NCBI RefSeq assembly: GCF_023276405.1
Contig: NZ_JALRMO010000001.1
Location: 8,347,501-8,411,500 of the forward strand
Source of the DNA: Paenibacillus hamazuiensis
Lineage (GTDB): Bacteria; Bacillota; Bacilli; Paenibacillales; NBRC-103111
Reading direction: 5' to 3'
DNA length: 64,000 bases
Shown: positions 8,092 through 16,693 of the stretch, in pieces
Layout of the letters: each line of letters opens with the position of its first letter
How positions within the stretch are numbered: the first letter of the stretch is position 1
The notes under the pieces: generated by a model
The model's input: only the letters and a program-made list of their open reading frames with translations
Told to the model about the DNA's origin: nothing
Databases searched by the model: none
Made by a program: the position numbers and the translations under genes

Positions 8092-9183
8092 ATGCATCCG
8101 AGAAGCCGCAAAATCATTATGTTCTCCACAGCTGTATCTTTAGCCCTGACCACCGCTTGTGCAGGTAAGCAAGGGGCGGTTCCGGCACCGCAGCAGACGC
8201 CGTCGCAGATGGAGCAGATCAAAATGCAGCAGGCGCCCTCGTCCGATTACCGCGCTTTGGATGCGCAGGACAAGGAGCTGCCGATCGTCACCATAGCGGG
8301 CGTCAAATACGTGTCCGCCCGGGATTTGGTCGATACGCTGCAGTACCAGTCCGATTGGGACGCCGCGACGAAGACGCTGGCCATAGGCGATAACGACGCC
8401 TCCTACGAACTCGTCGTGGATTCCACCAAGGCGCGCAAGGAAGATGCCGAAGTGGTGCTCGCGAATGCCCCTGTGCTGCAAGGGGATACGGCTTATTTGC
8501 CCGTCAGCGCGGTGGCCGATTTGTTCAAGGAAGACATGAGTTATGACATTTCAGACGATCGCATGATCGTGCATGCGACGAACGATCCGGTGGCGGAACG
8601 CATCGACGAGGATGGCGTCGCCCCGGCCGAGCTGGATTTTGCCGACGACCCGAACGATCCGTTTAAAGGCGGGGACGAAAATGCGGCGGAAGCGCCGGCG
8701 GCCGTGACGGACGTTCCCGAGGAGCTGCCGGTGACCACTCCGGTCTCCTGGCAGGACGAAGATGCGGTGCCCGTGATCAAAAACGTCGATATAAACGCGT
8801 TAGTGCGCAAAGGGCGCCAGTATATGGGGGTACAATACAAGTTCGGCACAGGGTCTTATGCGAAAACGGGGTATTTCGACTGCTCGACCTTTACCGGCTA
8901 CGTCTTCGGCAAGTTCGGAATTAATTTGCCCCGTACCGCCCGGGCCCAGGCGCGTCAAGGCGTGTGGGTAAGCAGAAAAAGCCTCCGCAAGGGAGACTTG
9001 ATGTTTTTCGCGGTGCCGGGCCGATTCAAATCGAACAAAATCGTCGGCCACGTCGGCATCTATATTGGGAACGGGCAAATGCTGCATGCGTCCCCTGCGC
9101 CGAAAAACGGCGTGCAAATTTCGAATATCAATAAAGCTTATTGGAAAAAGACGTTTCTGACTGCGAAAAGGGTGGCCTTTTAG
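8092..9183 (+). CDS. NlpC/P60 lipoprotein with copper-amine-oxidase-N-like domain
   Basis: A predicted lipoprotein cell-wall peptidase of 363 residues. The signal peptide ends in the lipobox LTTAC with Cys23 as lipidation site. Residues about 60-160 resemble the stalk domain of copper amine oxidase N-terminal proteins (VKYVSARDLVDTLQYQ, WDAATKTLAIGD, YLPVSAVADLF). An acidic, Ala/Pro-rich linker follows. The C-terminal 130 residues are NlpC/P60: GYFDCSTFTGYVF with catalytic Cys264, KGDLMFF, and VGHVGIYIGNG with His320. It probably cuts cell-wall peptides between D-Glu and the diamino acid outside the membrane. AAAGGAGA stands five bases before the ATG. Its stop is 24 bases from the convergent moeB-like gene. 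Confidence 0.88.
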   Translation: MHPRSRKIIMFSTAVSLALTTACAGKQGAVPAPQQTPSQMEQIKMQQAPSSDYRALDAQDKELPIVTIAGVKYVSARDLVDTLQYQSDWDAATKTLAIGDNDASYELVVDSTKARKEDAEVVLANAPVLQGDTAYLPVSAVADLFKEDMSYDISDDRMIVHATNDPVAERIDEDGVAPAELDFADDPNDPFKGGDENAAEAPAAVTDVPEELPVTTPVSWQDEDAVPVIKNVDINALVRKGRQYMGVQYKFGTGSYAKTGYFDCSTFTGYVFGKFGINLPRTARAQARQGVWVSRKSLRKGDLMFFAVPGRFKSNKIVGHVGIYIGNGQMLHASPAPKNGVQISNINKAYWKKTFLTAKRVAF

Positions 9184-9207
9184 CGTAAAGCCTTCAGAGT
9201 GAAAATG

Positions 9208-10263
9208 CTACATCCCGACGTAGCGGCTGTACAAGCTTTTGGCCGCGGTGATGTCGTCCGTACCCTGCACGATGCAGCGGCCGTCCGGGAACAGGACGAG
9301 CTTCATCTCATCGCTGACGTGAAACTTCAGCAAAAACGGATTGAGCTCCACCGTTCCGAGCGGCTTCAGCTTCTCGGCCCATTCCGCCAGCGGCAGCCGG
9401 ACAGGTTGGACCGGGTGAATCTGCACGGAGTTGCGGCCGCACAGCGACTGGATCGTTTCCCCTTCGATCTCCGCGTCGAGGTAATCGTAGCGGTGCTCGC
9501 CGCAGGCCGGACAAGCCGGCTTGCGCGCGCCGCTCACATCGACGGCGGAAAATTGGTTGTACCACAGGTCCCAGTGCATCATTTTGCGGTTGAGATGGGC
9601 CTTGTCGCCGACCAGCAGCTTTAAAGCCTCCGCCGCCTGGTGCGAGGCGACGACATGGATGATCGCGCCGATAACGCCGGCGGTGTCGCACGTTTCCGTC
9701 GTGCCCTGGGCGGGCGCCTGGCCGAACATGCAGCGCAGGCACGGTGTCTCCCCCGGCACGACCGTCATCGACACGCCGCGGGAGCTGACCGCGCCGCCGT
9801 AAATCCACGGGATGCGGCGTTTCACGCTCACATCGTTGATCAAAAAGCGGACGGAGAAGTTGTCCGATCCGTCCAATATCAAGTCGACATCGCCGAGCAG
9901 CTGCTCGGCGTTTGTCGCGTTCACGTCCTGCACGATCGGCTCGATCGTGACCGCGGAATTCGCCTGCCGCAGCCGCTCGGCCGCGGCGATCGCCTTGGGC
10001 GCCGCGGCGGCGGCATCGGCTTCGTCGTACAGCATCTGCCGCTGCAGATTGCTCGCCTCGACGAAGTCGCGGTCGATCAGGCGCACGAAGCCGACTCCGG
10101 CACGGACCATATGGTTCGCGAGCACGGTGCCGAGCGCGCCCATGCCCACGATCGCGACGCGCGAGCGGGCCAGAGCGTCCTGGCCTTTTTCCCCGATCGG
10201 GGCGAACAAAATTTGCCGGGAATATCTGTCGGCGGCAGCCGGTTTGGTTTCCATCCTCTCCAT
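9208..10263 (-). CDS. moeB: MoeB/ThiF-family adenylyltransferase
   Basis: 351 residues from the ATG at 10263 (MERMETKPAAADRYSRQ), with AGAAGGAG upstream. It would adenylate the C-terminal Gly-Gly of MoaD. Visible marks are the nucleotide-binding loop VAIVGMGALGTVLA, the SNLQRQ arginine motif, LILDGSDNFSVRFLIND, and two zinc CxxC pairs (CLRCMF, CPACGEH). The C-terminal 90 residues go beyond the ThiF fold and end in a small domain (FLLKFHVSDEM, VLFPDGRCIVQGTDD) common to MoeB of Firmicutes. It is the third gene of a moaD-moaE-moeB run, overlapping no gene and 21 bases after moaE. A ThiF role in thiamine synthesis is less likely given the neighbours. Confidence 0.9.
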   Translation of the reverse strand: MERMETKPAAADRYSRQILFAPIGEKGQDALARSRVAIVGMGALGTVLANHMVRAGVGFVRLIDRDFVEASNLQRQMLYDEADAAAAAPKAIAAAERLRQANSAVTIEPIVQDVNATNAEQLLGDVDLILDGSDNFSVRFLINDVSVKRRIPWIYGGAVSSRGVSMTVVPGETPCLRCMFGQAPAQGTTETCDTAGVIGAIIHVVASHQAAEALKLLVGDKAHLNRKMMHWDLWYNQFSAVDVSGARKPACPACGEHRYDYLDAEIEGETIQSLCGRNSVQIHPVQPVRLPLAEWAEKLKPLGTVELNPFLLKFHVSDEMKLVLFPDGRCIVQGTDDITAAKSLYSRYVGM

Positions 10264-10283
10264 ATGCGAACGGCTCCTTCTGT

Positions 10284-10751
10284 TTAGTTGTCGATGGCCG
10301 GAGCGGTAGGGTTCCACGGACCGAGCTGGTGCCCCTTCCATTCCGAGCCGTCCTCCCAAATTTCTTTTTTCCAGATCGGCACGATCTGCTTCAGTCGTTC
10401 GATCGCGTAGCGGCTCGCTTCGTAGCATTCGGCGCGGTGCGGGGAGGAAACGGCGATCACGACGCTGATTTCGGCGATATCGACCTTGCCGAGCCGATGG
10501 CTGATCGCGCACAGCGTTCCCGGCCACCGCTCGGCGATTTCCCGGCCGATCTGCTCCATCGTCTTCAGCGCCATCGGCTCGTACGCCTCGTATTCGAGAT
10601 GCACGGTGCGCTTGCCATGGGTGAACTCCCGCGTCGTGCCGGTAAAGCTCAGCGCCGCCCCATGTTCCGGCCGGATCACTTTGGCCGTCGTTTGCTCGAC
10701 GGAAAGCGGGGCGTAGGTCAGCTCGTACATCGTTTCACCGGCTGTCGTCAT
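10284..10751 (-). CDS. moaE: Molybdopterin synthase large subunit MoaE
   Basis: 155 residues. The catalytic subunit converts cyclic pyranopterin monophosphate to molybdopterin with sulfur from MoaD thiocarboxylate. Marks: GAALSFTGTTREFTHGK, LEYEAYEPMALKTM, the HRLGKVDIAEISV segment, SSPHRAECYEASRYAIERLK and the closing PIWKKEIWEDGSEW, which are the standard MoaE blocks including the active-site Lys and Arg. It begins six bases after the moaD stop. A second ATG at 10730 (MYELTYAPLS) is an alternative start. Confidence 0.95.
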   Translation of the reverse strand: MTTAGETMYELTYAPLSVEQTTAKVIRPEHGAALSFTGTTREFTHGKRTVHLEYEAYEPMALKTMEQIGREIAERWPGTLCAISHRLGKVDIAEISVVIAVSSPHRAECYEASRYAIERLKQIVPIWKKEIWEDGSEWKGHQLGPWNPTAPAIDN

Positions 10752-10757
10752 CTCCGC

Positions 10758-11006
10758 TCACCCCCCGGATACGGGCGGGATCAGAGCGATCTCGTCCCGC
10801 TCGCGTATAAGCCTGTCGCCGGCGGCATATTCATGGTTTACCGCGGCGAACGCCTGCCGGACCGCTTCCGCGGCATCCGGATAACGCTCGGCGATCAGCT
10901 GCTTCAATTGCTCTATCGTCATATCGGGGGCCGGCAGCTCGAGCGTGAGCAGACGGCTGCCGATCGTTTCGGCAAGCCCCGCAAAAAGGTGGATTTGAAC
11001 GTTCAC
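10758..11006 (-). CDS. moaD: Molybdopterin synthase small subunit MoaD
   Basis: A ubiquitin-like sulfur carrier of 82 residues from a GTG at 11006 with AAGGGGG in front, matching the usual length. It ends in the required Gly-Gly (IPPVSGG) that MoeB adenylates. Core motifs: VQIHLFAGLAETIG, LELPAPDMTIEQLKQ, DEIALIPPVSGG. It is the first gene of moaD-moaE-moeB. The other molybdopterin genes (moaA, moaC, mobA) are not in the window. Confidence 0.93.
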   Translation of the reverse strand: MNVQIHLFAGLAETIGSRLLTLELPAPDMTIEQLKQLIAERYPDAAEAVRQAFAAVNHEYAAGDRLIRERDEIALIPPVSGG

Positions 11007-11098
11007 TTGGCGTCCCCCTTGCTTTTCTTTTAAGCATACCATATTTTTAAACGGTAATGGTATAATAGGCATATGTTTGCAGGGGAGGAAGACGACCG

Positions 11099-11554
11099 GT
11101 GAATATTCATATAGGGGATGAAAAAATCGGCGGCGGCGTTTATTCCGTCGAGGAGCTGAAGACGCAGGCGCCGCAGCATATCGAGCTTTCGCAGCGGGTG
11201 CCGGGAACTTATGGCAGGGCGTTCGACGTCGCTTCGTGGTACGAAGCCCGGAAGAAGCAGGCGGACGCCGCCGCAGACCTGCGGCCGACGCATATGAAGG
11301 TGGAGGCGGCCGACGAATTTCAGGCGTGCATTCCTTGGGGGCAGCTCGGGAGCGCGGCTTTTTTATATGAACAGGATGGGGCGCCGCTTAAGAAAGGCTT
11401 TCCGATCCGGCTGTATGTGCCGGATGGGAGCAGCGAATGCCTGAATGTGAAAAGCGTGGTTCACGTTTGGTTTTTATATGACGAATCGCTTGGCGAAGAG
11501 GCGACCTACGGGTTTAAAAATACGTTCAGTCCCGAGCAGCTGAGGAAAAAGTAA
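11099..11554 (+). CDS. SUOX-like (molybdopterin-binding domain-like) protein, 151 aa
   Basis: Starts at GTG behind AGGGGAGGAA. The second half reads IPWGQLGSAAFLYEQDG, GFPIRLYVPDGSSE and VKSVVHVWFLYD. This resembles the core of the oxidoreductase molybdopterin-binding (sulfite oxidase) fold: the P-L-x-x-x-x-A-x-L-x-Y-x-x-x-G-x-P-L stretch and the R-L-x-x-P motif. The protein is much shorter than the roughly 200-residue domain and lacks a visible conserved cysteine ligand for molybdenum. It is transcribed away from the moaD operon, which supports a link to molybdenum cofactor, but cofactor binding is not shown. Confidence 0.5.
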   Translation: MNIHIGDEKIGGGVYSVEELKTQAPQHIELSQRVPGTYGRAFDVASWYEARKKQADAAADLRPTHMKVEAADEFQACIPWGQLGSAAFLYEQDGAPLKKGFPIRLYVPDGSSECLNVKSVVHVWFLYDESLGEEATYGFKNTFSPEQLRKK

Positions 11555-11615
11555 ATGGTTACAGGGAAGAGGCTTCCCGCCGCAGTTAAAAGGAGAAAAG
11601 GAAGGAGGGGAGCTC

Positions 11616-13046
11616 ATGAGCGATCTGCGGAAGCTGGTTATCCTCCATACGAACGATATTCACAGCCATTTCGAGCAGATGCCGAAAATCGCCTCGTTCA
11701 TCGATCGGCGCAGAGAAGCGGAAGGAAGCGACCGGCTACTCGTGCTGGATATCGGCGACCATATGGACCGGATGCGGATGGAGACGGAAGGGACGGAAGG
11801 CGCCGTCAATGTGGCGGTTTTGAACGAAACCGGCTATGACGCGGTGACGCTCGGCAACAACGAGGGGCTCACCTTTTCGAGCGAAGTGCTGGCGGAAACT
11901 TACGCCGGAGCGCGGTTCGCGGCGGTTTGCGGCAATTTGCCGCTGGCCGGGACGGGGGAGCTGCCTTCATGGCTGGCACCCTGCCGGATAGTGGAGAAAT
12001 CCGGCATCCGCATCGGATTGATCGGCGTGACCGCCTATTTCACCGAATATTACCGGCTGCTCGGCTGGGACATTCGCGAGCCTTTCGCCACAGTCGCGGA
12101 GCTTGCCCGCGAGCTGCGCCCGCAGGTGGATGTGCTCATTGTGATGTCCCACCTCGGGCTGAAAAACGACGAGCGGATGGCGGAGCAGATCGAAGGGATC
12201 GACATCATCTTGGGCGGTCATACGCACCATCTGCTGGAAACCCCGCGGCTCGTCCGCCGCACGTACATCGGCGCCGCCGGCAAATACGGCCGTTACGTCG
12301 GCGTGATGGAGCTCGAGTTCGACATGGAGCTCCGCCGCATCTCCGCTTTGTCCGGCTGCTGCCGGGATATCGCGGACTACCCTCCGGCGCCGCGGATTGT
12401 ATCGCTCATCGAAGCTTACGGCGAAGCCGCGATGCGGAAGCTGAGCCGCAGCGTCGCCACGCTGCAGGAGCCGCTCGGAATTGACTGGCATGGCGAATCC
12501 GCGCTCGGCAACTTGCTGGCGGCAGGCATCCGCGCATGGGTCGGCGCCGAAATCGGCCTCGTGAACGCCGGGCAGCTGCTCGGAGGGCTGGACGCCGGCA
12601 GCGTCAGCGAAGCCGAGCTGCTGCGGATTTGTCCGTCGCCGATCAATACGTGCCGCATGCGGCTGCGCGGGGACTTGATCCTGCAGTCGCTCGAGGAATC
12701 GCTTGTGCCGGAGTACCAGGATAAGCAGCTGCTTGGCTTCGGATTCCGCGGCAAAATCCTCGGTACGCTGTGCGTCGACGGCATGCGGATCGAATATGAC
12801 CCGCAAGCGCCGGATTACCGCAAAATCCGCTCCGTCACGGTCGGAAGCGGGCTGCTCGAGCGGGACCGCGAATACGATGTCGCCACGATCGATATGTTTA
12901 CCTTCGGCGTCGGGTACTTGTCGCTCCGTGAAGGAAAGGACATCCGCTTTTTCCTGCCGTATTTCCTTCGCGACGTGCTGGAGCGCGAACTGCAGGACCC
13001 GGAAGCGATCGCGTCCAGCCGTGTGGCCAGATGGCACCGGGTGTAG
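11616..13046 (+). CDS. 5'-nucleotidase/metallophosphoesterase (YunD-like)
   Basis: 476 residues, no signal peptide, so cytoplasmic. The N-terminal metallophosphoesterase domain shows ILHTNDIHSHFEQM, LLVLDIGDHMDRMR, TLGNNEGLTFSS, VLIVMSHLG and IILGGHTHHLLETP, which carry the two-metal site. The usual GNHE is GNNEG as in YunD-type proteins. The C-terminal 5'-nucleotidase domain contains ALGNLLAAGIRAWVGAEIGLVNAG and YDVATIDMFTFGVGYL. It probably hydrolyses nucleotides or UDP-sugars; the substrate cannot be told. The start has AAGGAGGGG nine bases ahead. Confidence 0.87.
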   Translation: MSDLRKLVILHTNDIHSHFEQMPKIASFIDRRREAEGSDRLLVLDIGDHMDRMRMETEGTEGAVNVAVLNETGYDAVTLGNNEGLTFSSEVLAETYAGARFAAVCGNLPLAGTGELPSWLAPCRIVEKSGIRIGLIGVTAYFTEYYRLLGWDIREPFATVAELARELRPQVDVLIVMSHLGLKNDERMAEQIEGIDIILGGHTHHLLETPRLVRRTYIGAAGKYGRYVGVMELEFDMELRRISALSGCCRDIADYPPAPRIVSLIEAYGEAAMRKLSRSVATLQEPLGIDWHGESALGNLLAAGIRAWVGAEIGLVNAGQLLGGLDAGSVSEAELLRICPSPINTCRMRLRGDLILQSLEESLVPEYQDKQLLGFGFRGKILGTLCVDGMRIEYDPQAPDYRKIRSVTVGSGLLERDREYDVATIDMFTFGVGYLSLREGKDIRFFLPYFLRDVLERELQDPEAIASSRVARWHRV

Positions 13047-13190
13047 CATCTGCGGGCGCTGCGGTACGCCTCGGCCGGTGCGCCCTGTCCGATGCGGCTC
13101 CTCCCGGGCGGCAGGTTGTTTCCGCTCCTCCGGCGTGATACATTAAGAAAGGCTGGCGATCAAGCCTATATTTTTATATTGGAGGCAGTT

Positions 13191-14003
13191 ATGTACAGTT
13201 TATGGGACGCACTCATTATCGGCATCGTGGAAGGACTAACGGAATTTTTGCCGGTGTCCTCGACCGGACACATGATTTTGACGCAGTCGCTCCTTGGCAT
13301 TCCGGAATCGGACGAAATGATGAAGACGTTCGAAGTGGTCATTCAGCTCGGCGCGATTCTCGCCGTCGTGCTGATCTACTGGAAGCGGATATTCCGCTTG
13401 TTCGGCCTGGCGGGGCGCGAAGAGCAGCGGGGACCGAAGCTCAACCTGCTGCACATCGCGATTGCGATCGTGCCGGCATTGGGTCTTGCTTTTATCGGCC
13501 GGCATTTCATTAAAGATTATTTGTTCTCGCCGACGACGGTGCTGATCGGTCTTGTGCTCGGCGGCGTCTTCCTCATTATCGGGGAGAGGCAGCAGCCGAA
13601 AGTGACCGCAACCGACATGGATCAGCTCACCTACAAGCAGACGCTGTTTATAGGCATCGCGCAATGCTTGTCGCTATGGCCGGGTTTCTCCCGTTCCGGG
13701 GCGACGATTGCCGGCGGCATGCTGGCAGGGGCAAGCCGCGGAGCGGCGGCCGACTTTACGTTTCTGATTGCGATTCCCGTCATGGTCGCGGCGACCGGTT
13801 ACGAGCTGTTGGACAGCTACAAAGTGCTGCTGTCGGGGTCTATGGCGTTTTTCGCGGTGGGCTTCGTCGTATCCTTTATCGTGGCGCTGCTGGCGGTCGT
13901 CACCTTCATTAAGCTGGTATCAAGGCTGTCCCTGACGTATTTCGCCTATTATCGGTTTGCGGCTGCGGTGCTTTATGCCATCTGGTTATTTTCGGGCAAA
14001 TAG
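13191..14003 (+). CDS. uppP: Undecaprenyl-diphosphatase UppP (BacA)
   Basis: 270 residues from the ATG at 13191 with TTGGAGG upstream; an earlier in-frame start at 13092 lacks a site. It is an integral membrane phosphatase recycling undecaprenyl pyrophosphate for cell-wall synthesis, and overexpression gives bacitracin resistance. Both diagnostic loops are present: IVEGLTEFLPVSSTGH and SLWPGFSRSGATIAGG, with seven to eight hydrophobic segments. A terminator follows directly. Confidence 0.95.
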   Translation: MYSLWDALIIGIVEGLTEFLPVSSTGHMILTQSLLGIPESDEMMKTFEVVIQLGAILAVVLIYWKRIFRLFGLAGREEQRGPKLNLLHIAIAIVPALGLAFIGRHFIKDYLFSPTTVLIGLVLGGVFLIIGERQQPKVTATDMDQLTYKQTLFIGIAQCLSLWPGFSRSGATIAGGMLAGASRGAAADFTFLIAIPVMVAATGYELLDSYKVLLSGSMAFFAVGFVVSFIVALLAVVTFIKLVSRLSLTYFAYYRFAAAVLYAIWLFSGK

Positions 14004-14029
14004 AAGCATATTGACTGCACTTTCCAAAT

Positions 14030-14075
14030 ATCCCGGTTTACGGCTCGTATCGGCCGTGCACCGGGTTTTTTTCTC
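14030..14075 (+). terminator. Rho-independent terminator after uppP
   Basis: CCCGGT ... ACCGGG hairpin with inner pairing around CGGCTCGTATCGGCCG, followed by TTTTTTT. Confidence 0.85.
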
Positions 14076-14157
14076 GGAAATTGTCGAATGTGGATTGCTC
14101 TTTTTTTCATTATCTTATACAGTATAAGAAATAGCACCAATTTACGGGAAAGAAGAT

Positions 14158-15273
14158 GTGGTTTCGACTATGCGGTTAATGCCGATCGGCACAGTACGGC
14201 CCGGCATGCGGCTGGGCAAGCGGATTTACAACGAGGATGGCTTAACTTTGCTCGGCGAGCGCGTGGAGCTCACCGAAAGTCTGATCCAGCGGCTGGCTGA
14301 ACACGGCATCGACTTCATATATATCGACGATCCCCGGACGGATGACATTATGGTTCAGGAGCTTCTGTCGGACGAGACGCGCATTCGCGCAACGGCGGAA
14401 ATCCGGAATGCGTTCCGCAAGATGATGGACGACTCCGTCAGGCGAAAATGGGTAAGCAATTACCATCTCGGGAAAAATTTCCGCGATGTGCTGTCCATGA
14501 TCATCGACGATCTGAGCAGCCATAAAGATGCAATGATCATGCTGGGCAACATTCAGGTCATGGACGACTATTTGTATCAGCATTCGCTGAATGTGTGCAT
14601 TTATACGACGATGCTGGCGATGTCGCACGGATATTCCCGCGAGGAGCTGATGACGATCGGCCTCGGTTCGCTGCTGCACGATATCGGCAAGACGCAAATT
14701 CCGACCGATGTGCTGAAGAAACAAGGCAAGCTGACCCGCGAGGAATACGAGATCATCAAACGACATGCCGAGTACGGCTTTCGCTTCCTGAAGGACGAGC
14801 CGAACATTCCGCTGCTGGCGGCCCACTGCGCGCTGCAGCATCACGAGCGGCTTGACGGCTCCGGTTATCCGCGGGGCCTCAAAGGGTCGGACATTCACGA
14901 ATACGCCCGCTGGATCGGAATCGCCGACTCGTATGACGCAATGACGACGCACCGGGTGTACCGCAGCGCCATGCTGCCGCACCAGGCGCTGGAAGTTTTG
15001 TTTACCGGCACGGGGACGCTGTATGAAAAGCAGAAAGTCGAGATATTCCGCGACAAAATCGCCATTTATCCGATCGGTGTGAGCGTGCGTATCAACACCG
15101 GCGAGTCCGGTGTGGTGGTCGATTTGAACGCGTCGATGCCGATGCGTCCGATCGTGCGCATTTTGCAGGATGCGGACGGTCAGGATGTGGCCGAACCGTA
15201 TGAAATCGATTTATCGAAAAAGCTTCACCTGATCATAACCGATGTGAACGATATAAATCCGAATTCGCTCTAA
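14158..15273 (+). CDS. HD-GYP domain cyclic-di-GMP phosphodiesterase
   Basis: 371 residues from GTG 14158, or 367 from the ATG at 14170 (MRLMPIGTVRPGMRLG); the GGGAAAGAAG site fits neither well, so the start is open. The N-terminal 130 residues resemble the DUF3391-type lead of HD-GYP proteins. The HD-GYP domain shows SLLHDIGKTQIP (metal HD), HHERLDGSGYPRGL (HHExxDGxGYP signature) and IADSYDAMTTHRVYR. It should cleave cyclic-di-GMP in the cytoplasm. A C-terminal PilZ-like or SH3-like tail (VRINTGESGVVVDLN) follows. The window also has a GEMM riboswitch that senses the same nucleotide, 9.5 kb upstream. Confidence 0.93.
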   Translation: MVSTMRLMPIGTVRPGMRLGKRIYNEDGLTLLGERVELTESLIQRLAEHGIDFIYIDDPRTDDIMVQELLSDETRIRATAEIRNAFRKMMDDSVRRKWVSNYHLGKNFRDVLSMIIDDLSSHKDAMIMLGNIQVMDDYLYQHSLNVCIYTTMLAMSHGYSREELMTIGLGSLLHDIGKTQIPTDVLKKQGKLTREEYEIIKRHAEYGFRFLKDEPNIPLLAAHCALQHHERLDGSGYPRGLKGSDIHEYARWIGIADSYDAMTTHRVYRSAMLPHQALEVLFTGTGTLYEKQKVEIFRDKIAIYPIGVSVRINTGESGVVVDLNASMPMRPIVRILQDADGQDVAEPYEIDLSKKLHLIITDVNDINPNSL

Positions 15274-15292
15274 ATACATAATAGGGAAAAGG

Positions 15293-15320
15293 CAGCCCGG
15301 TCCGGATGACCGGGTTTTGT
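15293..15320 (+). terminator. Rho-independent terminator after HD-GYP gene
   Basis: GCCCGGTC-CGGAT-GACCGGG hairpin followed by TTTTG. Confidence 0.8.
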
Positions 15321-15412
15321 CGTACTGCCGGGCCTGCGGCGATAAAGGTTTCCTTTTCCGCTGTCCTGGGCTAAAATGAAGAAATAAAAAATTCATGCAT
15401 AATCGGATGTGA

Positions 15413-16549
15413 ATGGACAATATGATCAAACAAACAGCCAATTCTCCTTTGCGGCCGCTTTCTCCCGAATACGATCCGTGGGATCCGATCCGTTCGCTGG
15501 ACGCATACGGCAAACACGTGATTACAAGCGTGGAACTGACGGTTACGAACTTGTGCAATATGCGCTGCGAGCACTGCGCGGTCGGCGACTCGCTTACGCT
15601 GGCCGATGCGCCGAGAATTCCGCTGGCCGACATTTTGCGGCGGCTCGACGAATTGGAGCAGCTTGAGACGATCAGCATTACCGGCGGTGAGCCTTCCTAT
15701 CATGAGAAAACGGTAAGGGACTACATCGTTCCCATTTTAAAATATGCCCGCGAACGCGGCGTCCGGTCGCAAATCAATTCCAACATTACCCTGGATCTGT
15801 CCAGGTATGAGATGATGGCGCCTTACCTCGACGTGATGCATATTTCGTTTAACTATTTAAACGCCGACGACTTCCACGAGGTCGGCTTTGTCCGGTCGGA
15901 CCGGCCTGTCGGCAGGGAAACGGCGGTCAAGCTGTACGAGCGGATGGTGGAAAATGCGATCGCGCTCAGTAAAGGCGGCATGTTCGTATCCGCCGAGTCG
16001 ATGATCAACTACCGCACGCACGAGAAGCTTCCCGGCATTCACCGGCTGATCGCGGAGATGGGCTGCAGGCGGCATGAGGTGCATCCGATGTACCCGAGCG
16101 CCTTTGCGGCGAATCTCCCGCTTCTCACGCTGGAGCAAATCCGCACGGCGATTCATCGGCTACTGGACAGCCGCAAGCAGGACCTGTGGATGCTGCTGGG
16201 CACGCTGCCGTTTTACGCCTGCAGTCCGGATGAGGAAGACCGGAAGCTGCTGGAGCGGCTGCGCCGGGAACCGAACGTGACGGTCCGCAACGATCCGGAC
16301 GGGCGCAACCGCCTGAACGTCAACACCTTTACGGGTGACGTATATGTCACCGACTTCTCCGACGTGCCGGCGCTCGGCAACATTCACCGGGATGCGCTGC
16401 AGGACGTGTTCCGGCGCTGGACCGAGCATCCGCTGAACCGCGCGGTGGGCTGCCACTGCCCGGCCGTCCGCTGCTGCGGCCCGAATTTGCTCGTCGTCGA
16501 CTCGTATTACCGCGACGTCGATTTTACCCGGCGCAAGGCGATTGTATAG
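15413..16549 (+). CDS. yfkAB: Radical SAM protein, YfkAB type (CxCxxxxC motif)
   Basis: 378 residues. The radical-SAM cluster motif is LCNMRCEHCAVG (CxxxCxxC), followed by the SAM-binding ITGGEPSYH. The C-terminus holds CHCPAVRCCGPNLLVVD, which is the CxCxxxxC motif that names the YfkAB group and probably binds a second cluster. No substrate is known for this family. The ATG at 15413 has only GGATGTGA ahead; a second ATG at 15422 is possible. B. subtilis has the family as adjoining yfkA/yfkB reading; here it is one continuous gene. Confidence 0.9.
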   Translation: MDNMIKQTANSPLRPLSPEYDPWDPIRSLDAYGKHVITSVELTVTNLCNMRCEHCAVGDSLTLADAPRIPLADILRRLDELEQLETISITGGEPSYHEKTVRDYIVPILKYARERGVRSQINSNITLDLSRYEMMAPYLDVMHISFNYLNADDFHEVGFVRSDRPVGRETAVKLYERMVENAIALSKGGMFVSAESMINYRTHEKLPGIHRLIAEMGCRRHEVHPMYPSAFAANLPLLTLEQIRTAIHRLLDSRKQDLWMLLGTLPFYACSPDEEDRKLLERLRREPNVTVRNDPDGRNRLNVNTFTGDVYVTDFSDVPALGNIHRDALQDVFRRWTEHPLNRAVGCHCPAVRCCGPNLLVVDSYYRDVDFTRRKAIV

Positions 16550-16693
16550 GACATCCCGCCGGAAAAACGTCATTTTTTGCGATTCGGATGCTTAGGATGG
16601 CGGGTTTCGGTAAAAGCTGATAATGGGTTCGTTTCCCATGAGCCTCGCATTCAACGTGGGAACGGGCTGTTATGTAGCGAAGGAGATGTCACG

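Noticed and set aside
9640-10287. Long plus-strand ORFs opposite moeB and moaE
   Set aside because: Antisense shadows of GC-rich coding DNA; no motif or ribosome site.
16620-16680. Possible riboswitch before the CNNM/CBS gene
   Set aside because: Only a weak TTTCCCA / TGGGAA pairing and no known magnesium or manganese aptamer pattern was found.
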